Assembly: GCF_900582195.1 (NCBI RefSeq)
Contig: NZ_UTHA01000227.1
Coordinates: 1-64,000, forward strand
Source of the DNA: Pseudomonas viridiflava
GTDB lineage: Bacteria > Pseudomonadota > Gammaproteobacteria > Pseudomonadales > Pseudomonadaceae
Length of the DNA stretch: 64,000 bases
Reading direction: 5' to 3'
The notes under the pieces are model-generated. The model was given only the letters and a program-made list of their open reading frames with translations. It was not told the origin of the DNA and ran no database searches. Position 1 is the stretch's first letter; each line of letters opens with the position of its first letter. This document shows positions 33,972-42,539 of this stretch, one piece after another. The position numbers and the translations under genes were made by a program.

Positions 33972-34538
33972 ATGCAAATAACTGAAAAAGACCTGATCGA
34001 CATCATGCCCAACGCCCGCACCCAAGCGGGCGTTTTTGTTTCTGCACTCAACAGCGCCATGGCTCGCCGCTACATCGACTCGCCCAAACGCATTGCGGCG
34101 TTCCTCGCGCAAGTCGGACACGAGTCGGGTCAATTGCGCTACGTGCGCGAGTTGGGCAACAACCAATACCTGAGCAAATACGACACCGGTACGTTGGCCT
34201 TGCGTTTGGGCAACACTCCCGAGGCTGACGGCGACGGACAAAAGTATCGCGGGCGCGGGTTGATCCAGATTACTGGCCGTTCGAATTACCGCCAGTGCAG
34301 TCTTGGCCTGTTCGGCGATGAGCGGCTGCTGTTTTTGCCCGAGTTACTGGAGCAACCACAATGGGCCGCCGAGTCTGCGGCATGGTTCTGGGAACAGAAC
34401 GGCTTGAACGAACTGGCTGATCGCGATCAGTTCAACACCATTACCCGGCGCATCAACGGCGGGTTGAACGGTTTGCAGGATCGCCTGGAAATCTGGGCGC
34501 GGGCGAGGGCGGTGCTATGCCAATCCCCTGGCGAGTGA
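33972..34538 (+). CDS. Endolysin, GH19 chitinase/muramidase family
   Basis: Peptidoglycan hydrolase that frees the tails from the producer; 188 residues. Candidate acid catalyst Glu51 in VGHESGQL, with a second Glu60, and the KYRGRGLIQITGRSNY block (residues 91-106) are GH19 signatures, as in the R-pyocin lysin PA0629. No signal peptide is visible, so it needs the holin encoded 29 kb upstream. The start is the ATG at 33972. It overlaps the spanin gene by 22 bases. Confidence 0.93.
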   Translation: MQITEKDLIDIMPNARTQAGVFVSALNSAMARRYIDSPKRIAAFLAQVGHESGQLRYVRELGNNQYLSKYDTGTLALRLGNTPEADGDGQKYRGRGLIQITGRSNYRQCSLGLFGDERLLFLPELLEQPQWAAESAAWFWEQNGLNELADRDQFNTITRRINGGLNGLQDRLEIWARARAVLCQSPGE

Positions 34539-35035
34539 TCGGCATCCTGTTGTTGGCCGCTGGTGTGTTTGCAGCGGCCTGGCAGTTTCAGGAATGGCGC
34601 TACGGTCGGCAACTGGCCGAGCAGGCCCGGTTAAACGGCGAAACCCTCAATCAACTGACTTTGACTGCCGCCAGCGCGCAACAAGCCGAACAGGATAAAC
34701 GCCTGGCGCTGGAGCAGCGGTTGGCGACCAGTGAACAAACCCACTATCGAGCGCTGAGCGATGCCCAACGTGATCAGGATCGCCTGCGCGATCGTCTTGC
34801 CACTGCTGATGTGCGCCTGTCAGTCCTTCTCGACGGCAGCGACATTGCCAAAGGCTGCAACGTGCCAGCCACCGCCGGCGCCGGCGGCGTGGATCATGCA
34901 GCCGTACGCGCCCGACTTGACCCGGCGCATGCTCAACGAATTATCGCCATCACCGACACCGGCGACCGTGGATTGATTGCGCTGCAGGCCTGCCAGGACT
35001 ATGTCAGAGCGCTGGCGCCTGCACATTTTGAATGA
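34517..35035 (+). CDS. Inner-membrane spanin subunit, Rz-like
   Basis: A 172-residue i-spanin. One N-terminal membrane segment (about residues 5-25) precedes a periplasmic coiled coil rich in Glu/Gln/Arg (about 35-115). Such proteins fuse inner and outer membranes in the last step of lysis with an Rz1 lipoprotein, which is nested in another frame here. It is the last gene of the island, 68 bases before cinA. Confidence 0.88.
   Translation: MPIPWRVIGILLLAAGVFAAAWQFQEWRYGRQLAEQARLNGETLNQLTLTAASAQQAEQDKRLALEQRLATSEQTHYRALSDAQRDQDRLRDRLATADVRLSVLLDGSDIAKGCNVPATAGAGGVDHAAVRARLDPAHAQRIIAITDTGDRGLIALQACQDYVRALAPAHFE
34761..34976 (+). CDS. Outer-membrane spanin lipoprotein, Rz1-like, nested in Rz
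   Basis: A 71-residue protein read wholly inside Rz in the +1 frame. A short hydrophobic signal ends in a lipobox (LLMCAC; Cys20 is the likely lipidated residue), and a proline-rich stretch follows (CQPPPAP), both hallmarks of Rz1. No ribosome site is obvious before 34761, so the start could be translationally coupled. Nested Rz/Rz1 pairs are known from phage lambda. Confidence 0.82.
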   Translation: MPNVIRIACAIVLPLLMCACQSFSTAATLPKAATCQPPPAPAAWIMQPYAPDLTRRMLNELSPSPTPATVD

Positions 35036-35102
35036 GTCTGTGTATTGAAAGCGCAACCGGCTCGTGTACGGTGGAGGCATTCCACACGATCCGGAGCATG
35101 CC

Positions 35103-35603
35103 GTGAAAGAGATCACCCAACTGGCCGCAGATCTCGGCCGACGTCTGCAACTGCTCAATGCCCACGTCAGCACCGCCGAGTCGTGCACCGGTGGCGGGAT
35201 TGCCGAAGCGATCACACGGATTCCCGGTAGTTCGGCGTGGTTCGAGGCGGGTTATGTGACCTACTCCAACCGGCAGAAAACCCAGCAATTGAATGTGCCG
35301 GCCGAGTTGTTCGGAACGGTGGGCGCAGTCAGTCGCGAGGTGGTCGAGGCGATGGTGCGTGGTGCTCAGGACAAAAGCCTGGCGCGATTTGCCGTGGCGG
35401 TCAGCGGTGTGGCCGGGCCGGACGGTGGTTCACCGAACAAACCGGTCGGCACGGTGTGGCTGGCGTGGGGTGTTGGCGAGGTAGTCACCAGCGAGGTTCA
35501 GCACTTCCCCGGTAACCGCGATGATGTCCGCCGACAAACGGTGAAGGCCGCGCTAGAGGGGCTCCTGCGACTAGCGGCACGAGAAATCGAAAATCAGGGG
35601 TAG
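35103..35603 (+). CDS. cinA: Nicotinamide-nucleotide amidase (CinA C-terminal/PncC)
   Basis: A 166-residue enzyme that deamidates NMN to NaMN in pyridine nucleotide recycling. The family signatures are VSTAESCTGGGIAEAIT near residue 21, SSAWFEAGYVTYSN and VAVSGVAGPDGGSPNKPVGTVW. I choose the GTG at 35103 with GGAG upstream; an upstream ATG would add 13 unconserved residues. It forms the right border of the tailocin island and precedes recA as in all pseudomonads. Confidence 0.93.
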   Translation: MKEITQLAADLGRRLQLLNAHVSTAESCTGGGIAEAITRIPGSSAWFEAGYVTYSNRQKTQQLNVPAELFGTVGAVSREVVEAMVRGAQDKSLARFAVAVSGVAGPDGGSPNKPVGTVWLAWGVGEVVTSEVQHFPGNRDDVRRQTVKAALEGLLRLAAREIENQG

Positions 35604-35630
35604 GCGATCCGCGAACGCTGTGGAATAATA

Positions 35631-35646
35631 CTGGCTACTTATACAG
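35631..35646 (+). promoter_or_regulatory. LexA box of recA
   Basis: CTGGCTACTTATACAG fits CTG-N10-CAG and ends 41 bases before the recA start. It places recA under SOS control. Damage-driven RecA is also what should inactivate the tailocin repressor. Confidence 0.88.
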
Positions 35647-35686
35647 GTGTTGGCCGTCAGGCCTTATTGATTACGTGAGGACTTTA

Positions 35687-36742
35687 ATGGACGACAACAA
35701 GAAGAAAGCCTTGGCTGCGGCCCTGGGTCAGATCGAACGTCAATTCGGCAAGGGTGCCGTGATGCGTATGGGCGATCAGGACCGTCAGGCGATCCCGGCT
35801 ATCTCCACTGGCTCTCTGGGTCTGGACATCGCGCTCGGCATTGGCGGCCTGCCAAAAGGCCGTATTGTTGAAATCTACGGTCCTGAATCCTCCGGTAAAA
35901 CCACACTGACGTTGTCCGTGATCGCCCAGGCTCAAAAAGCCGGCGCGACCTGCGCATTCGTCGACGCCGAACACGCCCTCGACCCTGAGTACGCCGGCAA
36001 GCTGGGCGTCAACGTCGACGACCTGCTGGTGTCGCAGCCGGACACCGGTGAACAGGCGCTCGAAATCACCGACATGCTGGTGCGCTCCAACGCCGTTGAC
36101 GTGATCATCGTCGACTCCGTGGCGGCACTGGTACCGAAGGCCGAAATCGAAGGCGAAATGGGTGACATGCACGTGGGCCTGCAAGCCCGTCTGATGTCCC
36201 AGGCGCTGCGTAAAATCACCGGTAACATCAAGAACGCCAATTGCCTGGTGATCTTCATCAACCAGATCCGCATGAAGATCGGCGTGATGTTCGGCAGCCC
36301 GGAAACCACCACCGGTGGTAACGCGCTGAAGTTCTACGCCTCGGTTCGTCTCGACATCCGCCGTACCGGCGCGGTGAAGGAAGGTGACGAAGTGGTCGGC
36401 AGCGAAACCCGCGTCAAGGTTGTGAAGAACAAGGTCGCTTCGCCATTCCGTCAGGCCGAGTTCCAGATTCTTTACGGCAAAGGCATCTACCTCAATGGTG
36501 AGATGATCGATCTGGGTGTGCTGCACGGTTTCGTCGAGAAGTCTGGCGCCTGGTATGCCTATGAAGGCACCAAGATCGGTCAGGGCAAGGCCAACTCGGC
36601 CAAGTTCCTGGCAGACAACCCGGAAATCGCCGCGAAGCTCGAGAAGCAACTGCGTGACAAACTGCTGACTCCTGCAGTGATCGACTCCAAGGCTTCTGCA
36701 GTCAAAGAGACTGAAGACGACCTGGCCGACGCTGACATCTGA
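35687..36742 (+). CDS. recA: Recombinase RecA
   Basis: DNA strand-exchange ATPase and co-protease for LexA-family self-cleavage; 351 residues. Walker A GPESSGKTT lies at 65-73, Walker B VIIVDSVAAL follows, and the C-terminus is acidic (ETEDDLADADI). The start at 35687 has GAGGAC upstream. A LexA box lies in its promoter. recX follows after eight bases. Confidence 0.98.
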   Translation: MDDNKKKALAAALGQIERQFGKGAVMRMGDQDRQAIPAISTGSLGLDIALGIGGLPKGRIVEIYGPESSGKTTLTLSVIAQAQKAGATCAFVDAEHALDPEYAGKLGVNVDDLLVSQPDTGEQALEITDMLVRSNAVDVIIVDSVAALVPKAEIEGEMGDMHVGLQARLMSQALRKITGNIKNANCLVIFINQIRMKIGVMFGSPETTTGGNALKFYASVRLDIRRTGAVKEGDEVVGSETRVKVVKNKVASPFRQAEFQILYGKGIYLNGEMIDLGVLHGFVEKSGAWYAYEGTKIGQGKANSAKFLADNPEIAAKLEKQLRDKLLTPAVIDSKASAVKETEDDLADADI

Positions 36743-36750
36743 TTGCAGCG

Positions 36751-37221
36751 ATGACCACCGCCGTACTCGATACACTCGTCGCGGTGCGGCGAACCGCCAT
36801 GGACCTGCTCGCACGCCGCGAGCACGGTCGAGTCGAGCTGACGCGTAAACTGCGTCAGCGCGGCGCCGAGGCGGAGATGATCGAAACAGCCCTCGACCGT
36901 TTGACGGAAGAGGGGCTGCTTTCCGAAGCCCGTTACCTTGAAAGCTTTGTTTCCTACCGTGCCCGCTCCGGCTATGGCCCTCTGCGGATTCGTGAGGAGC
37001 TGAGCCAGCGCGGCTTGCAACGTGCCGATATCGAACTCGCCCTGCGCGAAAGTGGTATCAGTTGGCAGGAACAACTTCAGGACACCTGGCGTCGGAAGTT
37101 CTCCGGGCATTTACCGATTGATGCGAAAGAGCGGGCCAAGCAAGGTCGGTTCCTCGCGTATCGGGGGTTCTCGATGGAGATGATCAACCGCTTGTTCAGC
37201 GGTCGAGGGATGGACGATTAA
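36751..37221 (+). CDS. recX: RecA regulator RecX
   Basis: A 156-residue helical-repeat protein that binds and caps RecA filaments. The repeated R-x-EL-x-x-KL (GRVELTRKLRQRG) and E-x-GLLSEARYLESFV patterns (about residues 28-70) identify the family. It is co-transcribed with recA and is followed by a strong terminator. Confidence 0.95.
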   Translation: MTTAVLDTLVAVRRTAMDLLARREHGRVELTRKLRQRGAEAEMIETALDRLTEEGLLSEARYLESFVSYRARSGYGPLRIREELSQRGLQRADIELALRESGISWQEQLQDTWRRKFSGHLPIDAKERAKQGRFLAYRGFSMEMINRLFSGRGMDD

Positions 37222-37235
37222 ACCGATCCAATAAA

Positions 37236-37270
37236 AACGGCCCGCTATGAAAATAGCGGGCCGTTTTTTT
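37236..37270 (+). terminator. Terminator of recA-recX
   Basis: AACGGCCCGCTA/TAGCGGGCCGTT stem with a short A-rich loop and eight T. It also faces the end of the convergent LOG gene, so it probably works in both directions. Confidence 0.93.
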
Positions 37271-37275
37271 TGCCT

Positions 37276-38394
37276 TCAAATTGCCTTTGACGGCTCGCGG
37301 CTGCGTTGCGCTGTTTGCGGTTTTGAGTCGGCCCAGTTTTCCGGCAGATTGATGTAATCGATCAACTCCCTCAGACGCCCGTGGGTACGGGCGTTGAAGG
37401 CGAAGGCCAGTCGCACCAGATGGCTGTACTGCGCTTCATCCTGCTCCTCACCGCTGTAGGCGTGTTGATGAAACTGGTCGCTCAGGCACAGATCGGCAAA
37501 GACCTCTTGCATATGTTCCAGCGCTTGATCGCTGAGCTTGTGATGCATGCGAATCACGAATTGGCGCTTGAGCCAGCGACTGGAGTGGAAGTTACTGTAG
37601 AACTGGTTGATCTGCTCCACTGCCTCTTCGACGCTGTAGACCAGTCGCATCAGTTTCATGTCGGTCGGCAGAATGTAGCGGTTGCTCTCCAGTTGTTGGC
37701 GGATGAAATCCATCGCGCCTTGCCAGAATGTGCCACCCGGCGCATCCAGCAACACTACTGGTACCAATGGGCTTTTGCCGGTCTGTATCAATGTCAGCAC
37801 TTCCAGTGCTTCATCCAGCGTGCCGAAACCGCCCGGGCATAAGACCAGTGCGTCGGCTTCTTTGACGAAAAACAGTTTTCGCGTGAAGAAGAAGTGGAAT
37901 GGCAGCAGATTGCCGGTGCCATCGACGGTGGGGTTGGCATGTTGCTCGAAGGGCAGGGTGATGTTGAAGCCGAGGCTGTGATCGCGGCCTGCACCTTCAT
38001 GCGCGGCAGCCATGATGCCGCCCCCGGCGCCAGTGATGACCATCATCCCCGAACGCGTCAGCGCTGCGCCGAGCTCACGGGCCATCGCATATAGCGGATG
38101 TTCGACCGGCGTGCGCGCCGAGCCGAACACCGTGACTTTGCGTCGGCCCTTGAATTGCTCCAGCACCCGAAACGCCTGCTCCAGTTCACGCAGGGCTTGC
38201 AGGGTGATCTTGGCGTTCCAGCGATTGTGGTCTTCCTGGGCCATGCGCAGCACGGTCAGGATCATGTCGCGGTAGATGGGAATATTCGGGCTGTTGGGGG
38301 AAATACGGTTGAGTTGTTCTTCGACCTTGCTGATGAGGTCGGGGCCGCTTTCCTGAAAATGACGGCTCAAGAGGTCATTCGGTTGGTAAGGCAT
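37276..38394 (-). CDS. LOG family protein (TIGR00730 type)
   Basis: A 372-residue Rossmann-like protein of the 'lysine decarboxylase-like' LOG family, which includes nucleotide-ribosyl hydrolases. The nucleotide-binding PGGFGTLDE motif and GAGGGIMAAAHEGA, with FFTRKLFF ahead of them, are diagnostic. The length exceeds plain cytokinin-activating LOGs by about 170 residues, mainly an N-terminal helical part and a C-terminal tail. The true substrate cannot be read from sequence. It is convergent with recX. Confidence 0.85.
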   Translation of the reverse strand: MPYQPNDLLSRHFQESGPDLISKVEEQLNRISPNSPNIPIYRDMILTVLRMAQEDHNRWNAKITLQALRELEQAFRVLEQFKGRRKVTVFGSARTPVEHPLYAMARELGAALTRSGMMVITGAGGGIMAAAHEGAGRDHSLGFNITLPFEQHANPTVDGTGNLLPFHFFFTRKLFFVKEADALVLCPGGFGTLDEALEVLTLIQTGKSPLVPVVLLDAPGGTFWQGAMDFIRQQLESNRYILPTDMKLMRLVYSVEEAVEQINQFYSNFHSSRWLKRQFVIRMHHKLSDQALEHMQEVFADLCLSDQFHQHAYSGEEQDEAQYSHLVRLAFAFNARTHGRLRELIDYINLPENWADSKPQTAQRSREPSKAI

Positions 38395-38733
38395 TCAACG
38401 TCTCCTTCTGCACAGAGCGGGTGGCCCTGACGAGCGGCGTCAGTGCCGCGCTGCAAAAAAACACACGATCGGCAGTTCCTTTCCTGCCGTTGAAAAAAGA
38501 TCGGGATTACACTGAATCTAGACCCTGACGCGGATTTGCGCTGATTTGATCATTGCGCCGTAAAGTTTTGGCTGGCAACCGTTTATTGATTTTTCGCGCA
38601 TTGCTTCACCGCTCGTCCGAACGTGCGCCGAGCGACAATCCCTCTGATTAACTAACGTACAGGCGCCTTACGACAGCATTGCGTCACGGTGCACGCGATT
38701 CAAGGATTTGCAGGTGGCAAGGAGGCGGGACAC
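38395..38733. other. Intergenic region without a gene
   Basis: The 339-base gap is divergent between the LOG gene and a small DNA-binding protein. I see no REP, terminator or ORF of merit, only moderately A/T-rich patches around 38525-38600 that may hold promoters for both sides. Confidence 0.5.
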
Positions 38734-38928
38734 ATGGCCAAAGTGATTCTGGAGATCGATACGCAGTTGTATCGAATGTTGAAGGCATCAGCCGAGACCA
38801 ATCATCTCAGTCTCGAAGAGGAGTGCTGCCGGCGCTTGGCCGGCGGCGAGCGCCGTTCGCACTATCTCCAGGCCTTGCTGGCCGAACTGCGCGCCGAGGA
38901 TGAACAGCGGCGCGCCAATTCGCGATGA
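38734..38928 (+). CDS. Small ribbon-helix-helix-like protein
   Basis: A 64-residue basic protein. The beginning, AKVILEIDTQLYRMLKASAE followed by a second helix with SLEEECCRRL, fits an Arc/MetJ-like ribbon-helix-helix DNA-binding fold, and a charged C-terminal tail follows. The start at 38734 has AGGAGG upstream. It could be an orphan antitoxin-like regulator, but no toxin gene is adjacent. Its end abuts the stop of the next, opposite gene. Confidence 0.6.
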   Translation: MAKVILEIDTQLYRMLKASAETNHLSLEEECCRRLAGGERRSHYLQALLAELRAEDEQRRANSR

Positions 38929-39354
38929 TTACTTTTTCTTCGCCGGGCCGGCTTTCGGGCAATCCGATTCCTGGTAGCTGGCGGAGCCGATCGCTTTATT
39001 GGTTTTCACTTCCGTGAAGTCGTAACGCATGATCGCGCCCTTGGCCATCAGCTTGCGAAACGAAGGGTTGTTGCACACCGAGGCGCCCAGCTGGAAATAC
39101 ACGGCTTTAGGGTCAGCGCGCATCTTGTCGGCGTGGCTCTTTTGCACGCTCAGGTGGTTGATCAACTGCGTGCCTTCAACGGTAAAGCCCTGATCAAGAA
39201 TGTCTTCACTGATGGCGCGTGGCGTGCCGACGCTGCTTTGGGCGGCGACGTTGCGCAGCTCGCGGTTCAGATTCTGCTCACTCAGGGATGCAGCCTGAGC
39301 GGTGAAGGACGACGCCAGCAGAATGGCAGCGGTGGGAACGATAAGGCGCAGCAT
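38929..39354 (-). CDS. Secreted PA3611-like protein
   Basis: A 141-residue protein with an N-terminal signal peptide (about 1-21, cut after AQA). Two Cys (in ASVCNNPS and ESDCPK) could form a disulphide. It resembles the PA3611 family of P. aeruginosa, described as quorum-sensing regulated, and occupies the same chromosomal neighbourhood (recA to erdR). The C-terminus is Lys-rich. Confidence 0.75.
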   Translation of the reverse strand: MLRLIVPTAAILLASSFTAQAASLSEQNLNRELRNVAAQSSVGTPRAISEDILDQGFTVEGTQLINHLSVQKSHADKMRADPKAVYFQLGASVCNNPSFRKLMAKGAIMRYDFTEVKTNKAIGSASYQESDCPKAGPAKKK

Positions 39355-39543
39355 GAAACTCTCCTGGTTCAGTGACTGGTGGTTCGACCAGCCACGTGAC
39401 TGTGCGTTCAGTGGCGGCGAATTATAGGGGAGCCGGTCGGGAGGGTACAGGCTTGTGCCCGTCGCTCTGGTAAACTGCCGGCCTTTATTGCCCTGCCGAG
39501 TGTTGTTCGTGTCGAGTTTTCCTGCTTTTCGGCGTTATCCGCG

Positions 39544-40290
39544 ATGAACCATGCCCCTAACGCCGTCGCCCGCCTGCGCGATCAGCGCGAAGATGAAGGC
39601 ATCAAGCCGATTCAGGCTCGTGGCTTTCGCTCCGAGCGTTGCCGCGACTGCCGGGTGATCATCAGCCATTGTTTGTGCGCCTGGCGTCCGAGTGTCGAAA
39701 CGCGTTCCGGCGTATGCCTGATCATGACCGGCAAGGAAGTGTTCAAACCGAGCAATACCGGTTGGCTGATTGCCGATGTGGTGCGCGATAACCATGCGTT
39801 TATCTGGTCGCGCACCGAGCCCGATCCGCAGATGCTGGCGCTGCTCAACGATCCGCAGTGGCAGCCGTATCTGGTGTTTCCCGGTGAATACGTGGAGCCT
39901 TCGCGAGTGACCAACACCGTCGCGATTGATAACAGCAAGCGGCCGCTGTTCATTCTGCTCGACGCCACATGGACGGAAGCACGGAAGATCTTTCGCAAGA
40001 GCCCGTATTTCGATCGTTTACCGATCTTGAGCCTGTTGCCCGACAAACTTTCGCGCTATCGCTTGCGCCGCTCGACCCGTAGCGAGCACTTGTGCACTGC
40101 CGAAGTCGCCGCGTTGTGTCTGGAACTGGCCGGTGACAGCGACGCCGCCTCTGCGCTGGACGCCTATTTCGACGTGTTCAGCCAGCATTACCTCGGCGCC
40201 AAACAGCAACTGGACATGAATGAATCGACGCCGGCCCACGCCGAGTTGCTGCCCTATATACGAAAGCCGCAGCCGGAGTTGGCCCAATAG
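39544..40290 (+). CDS. tapT: tRNA-uridine aminocarboxypropyltransferase (DTW domain)
   Basis: Makes acp3U at position 47 of tRNA using SAM; 248 residues. Zinc-type cysteines (ERCRDCRVIISHCLC, about residues 30-45), the DTW-like LLDATWTEARKIFRKSPYF block (about 137-156) and the SEHLCTAEVAAL block identify the DTW/TapT (YfiP) family. The gene stands alone on the plus strand ahead of erdR. Confidence 0.85.
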   Translation: MNHAPNAVARLRDQREDEGIKPIQARGFRSERCRDCRVIISHCLCAWRPSVETRSGVCLIMTGKEVFKPSNTGWLIADVVRDNHAFIWSRTEPDPQMLALLNDPQWQPYLVFPGEYVEPSRVTNTVAIDNSKRPLFILLDATWTEARKIFRKSPYFDRLPILSLLPDKLSRYRLRRSTRSEHLCTAEVAALCLELAGDSDAASALDAYFDVFSQHYLGAKQQLDMNESTPAHAELLPYIRKPQPELAQ

Positions 40291-40513
40291 TGGCCCATAC
40301 TGTACAAGCCAGCGGCCGTGCTGCTTGACCACCCTGTCTTCGCTGGGCATGCTTGGCGCCGTTTAGGGTGCGGCCAAGGTTTGAAACGCCGTGTTTGCTG
40401 GTGATTGGCGTTGAACGTGCCCCTGTGGATATCGCTTGAAAGCGGCATCTTGAGTTGCTTTGGCCAGACCGGAATGCTCCGGGTCTGCCATCAAAAACAG
40501 GATCATTTGAAAA

Positions 40514-41164
40514 ATGGCCACATACGACATCCTGATTGCCGATGATCACCCTCTGTTTCGTAGCGCCCTGCATCAAGCGGTGACGCTGGGCCTTGGCCCG
40601 GATGTGCGACTGGTGGAAGTGGCGAGCATCGCCGAACTGGAAACCCGCCTGACCGAAAAGGCTGACTGGGATCTGGTCCTGCTGGACCTGAACATGCCCG
40701 GCGCTTTCGGGTTTTCCGGGTTGGTCATGCTGCGCGGGCAGTATCCGCAGATTCCGGTGGTGATGGTCTCGGCTCAGGAAGAAGCTTCGGTGATCGTCAA
40801 ATCCCGTGAGTTCGGCGCCAGCGGTTTCATTCCCAAGTCCAGCGATCTCAGCGTGATTCAGGAAGCGGTGCGCAAAGTGCTCGACGGCGATGTGTTCTGG
40901 CCACCGCAGGCGTTCGAAGCGGTGAGCGTTTCCGATGAGGCCAAGGCCGCCAGCGATGGCCTCGCCAGCCTGACGCCGCAGCAGTTCCGCGTGTTGACCA
41001 TGGTCTGCGAAGGGCTGCTGAACAAGCAGATTGCTTATGAGCTGAGCGTGTCGGAAGCGACCATCAAGGCCCACGTCACGGCGATCTTTCGCAAGCTGAA
41101 TGTGCGCACCCGCACGCAAGCGGCTTTACTGCTGCAACAACTTGAGTCAATTCCCAGCCAATAA
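40514..41164 (+). CDS. erdR: Response regulator ErdR (LuxR type)
   Basis: A 216-residue two-component regulator. The receiver domain has acidic residues in IADDHPLF and phospho-acceptor Asp58 in VLLDLNMPG. The C-terminal LuxR-type helix-turn-helix spans about 145-205 (LTPQQFRVLTMVCEGLLNKQ). ErdR controls ethanol and acetate metabolism in pseudomonads. Its synteny with dgkA matches PA3604-PA3603. The cognate kinase is not in the window. Confidence 0.9.
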   Translation: MATYDILIADDHPLFRSALHQAVTLGLGPDVRLVEVASIAELETRLTEKADWDLVLLDLNMPGAFGFSGLVMLRGQYPQIPVVMVSAQEEASVIVKSREFGASGFIPKSSDLSVIQEAVRKVLDGDVFWPPQAFEAVSVSDEAKAASDGLASLTPQQFRVLTMVCEGLLNKQIAYELSVSEATIKAHVTAIFRKLNVRTRTQAALLLQQLESIPSQ

Positions 41165-41238
41165 TGGCTGGCGTCTTCACGCTTTTTTGACTTTTGTTGA
41201 TCTAGCTTTCCCACTCCTTTTTGGTTGGTTTCTACTTT

Positions 41239-41601
41239 ATGTCACCTTTCAAGGGCCAGACCGGCCTGAAACGCATCCTCAACGCTTCCGGCTACTCGCT
41301 GGACGGTCTGCGCGCAGCCTTCACCGGTGAGGCGGCATTCCGTCAACTGGTGCTGCTTAATGTCGTGCTGGTTCCGCTGACGTTCTTCCTCAATGTCAGC
41401 CGTGTCGAGCAGGCTTTGCTGATTGCCGTGTGCCTGTTGGCACTGATCGTCGAGTTGCTGAATTCGGCTGTGGAAGCGGCCATCGACCGAATCTCGCTGG
41501 AACTGCATCCGCTGTCGAAGAACGCCAAGGACATGGGCAGCGCCGCTCAGTTCGTGGCATTGAGCATGATCGCGCTGGTGTGGGCAGTGATTCTGCTTTA
41601 A
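41239..41601 (+). CDS. dgkA: Diacylglycerol kinase
   Basis: A 120-residue inner-membrane enzyme that recycles diacylglycerol to phosphatidate. It has three transmembrane helices and the catalytic motif ELLNSAVEAAIDRI (about residues 69-82). The start at 41239 is chosen because the family begins there. It overlaps the end of the convergent finR by four bases. Confidence 0.95.
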   Translation: MSPFKGQTGLKRILNASGYSLDGLRAAFTGEAAFRQLVLLNVVLVPLTFFLNVSRVEQALLIAVCLLALIVELLNSAVEAAIDRISLELHPLSKNAKDMGSAAQFVALSMIALVWAVILL

Positions 41602-42524
41602 GCGATTGTCGGCAAAACGATCTCGTCGCTGCGCTGCACCCCGGCGGTGAAAGCGCGGCACAGCTCGAGAAATTCGCGCATCGCCGAAGTCTGGTATTTC
41701 TGCTTGTGCCAGATGAAGTAGAACTGCCGCGCCAGGTCCAGATCCGGCGTCTCCACCGGCACCAGACTGCCGCGACGGAACGCATCACGCAGCGCCAGCC
41801 GCGAGATGCAGCCAATCCCCAGGCCCGATTCCACCGCACGTTTGATCGCTTCGGTGTGTTCCAGCTCCAGACGAATATTCAGCGCACTGCGATGGTGACG
41901 CATGGCCTGATCGAAGGTCAGGCGTGTGCCGGAACCCTGTTCGCGCAGAATCCACGCTTCATGAGTCAGCTCTTCCATGGTCGCGCTGCCGCGTTGCGCC
42001 AGTGGATGCTGCGGCGCGCAGAACACCACCAGCTCATCTTCGACCCAACTCTGTACTTCGATGTCCGGGTGGCTGCAATCGCCTTCAATCAGACCCAGAT
42101 CAATTTCGTAGTGGGCGACTTGTTGCACGATATTAGCCGTGTTCTGCACGTGCAGCTTCACCTGACTTTCCGGGTGGCGCTGCATGAAACTGCCGATCAG
42201 CAGCGTCGCCAGGTAATTGCCAATGGTCAGGGTCGCGCCGACCGACAGCGAGCCGAAACCGGATTTGCCGTTGAGCAGGTCTTCGATTTCCTTGGCCTGA
42301 TCGAGCAGGGCCACCGCTTGCGGCAACAGCTGTTTGCCGAGGGCGTTGAGGCTCAGCCGTTTGCCGGCGCGGTCGAACAGCTGGCAGCTGGATTGGCGCT
42401 CAAGCTCGGTGATCGAGGTGCTGGCGGCCGACTGCGAGAGGTTGAGCAGACCCGCAGCACGGGATACGCTTTCCTGCTGGGCGACGGCGACGAAGACTTG
42501 CAGTTGACGGAGAGTAAATCGCAT
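41598..42524 (-). CDS. finR: LysR-type regulator FinR
   Basis: A 308-residue LysR protein with an N-terminal helix-turn-helix (residues about 1-60, SVSRAAGLLNLSQSAASTSITELE) and a substrate-binding domain. It lies divergent from fpr, which FinR regulates in P. putida and P. aeruginosa. A start codon at 42524 fits the LysR family; a longer in-frame extension is ignored. The intergenic region holds a possible operator. Confidence 0.92.
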   Translation of the reverse strand: MRFTLRQLQVFVAVAQQESVSRAAGLLNLSQSAASTSITELERQSSCQLFDRAGKRLSLNALGKQLLPQAVALLDQAKEIEDLLNGKSGFGSLSVGATLTIGNYLATLLIGSFMQRHPESQVKLHVQNTANIVQQVAHYEIDLGLIEGDCSHPDIEVQSWVEDELVVFCAPQHPLAQRGSATMEELTHEAWILREQGSGTRLTFDQAMRHHRSALNIRLELEHTEAIKRAVESGLGIGCISRLALRDAFRRGSLVPVETPDLDLARQFYFIWHKQKYQTSAMREFLELCRAFTAGVQRSDEIVLPTIA

Positions 42525-42539
42525 ATCGATATAACCGAT
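42525..42539. promoter_or_regulatory. Possible FinR operator
   Basis: ATCG-N7-CGAT lies directly beside the finR start in the divergent finR/fpr gap, in keeping with LysR-type inverted sites. It is a short match, and only position and symmetry support it. Confidence 0.35.

Noticed and set aside
3491..35035. Complete prophage
   Set aside because: No terminase, portal, capsid, integrase, excisionase or replication gene, and no flanking attachment repeats were recognised; tail and lysis genes only.
35064..35102. Upstream ATG start for cinA
   Set aside because: The extra 13 residues are not conserved in the family, and the GTG at 35103 has a better ribosome site.
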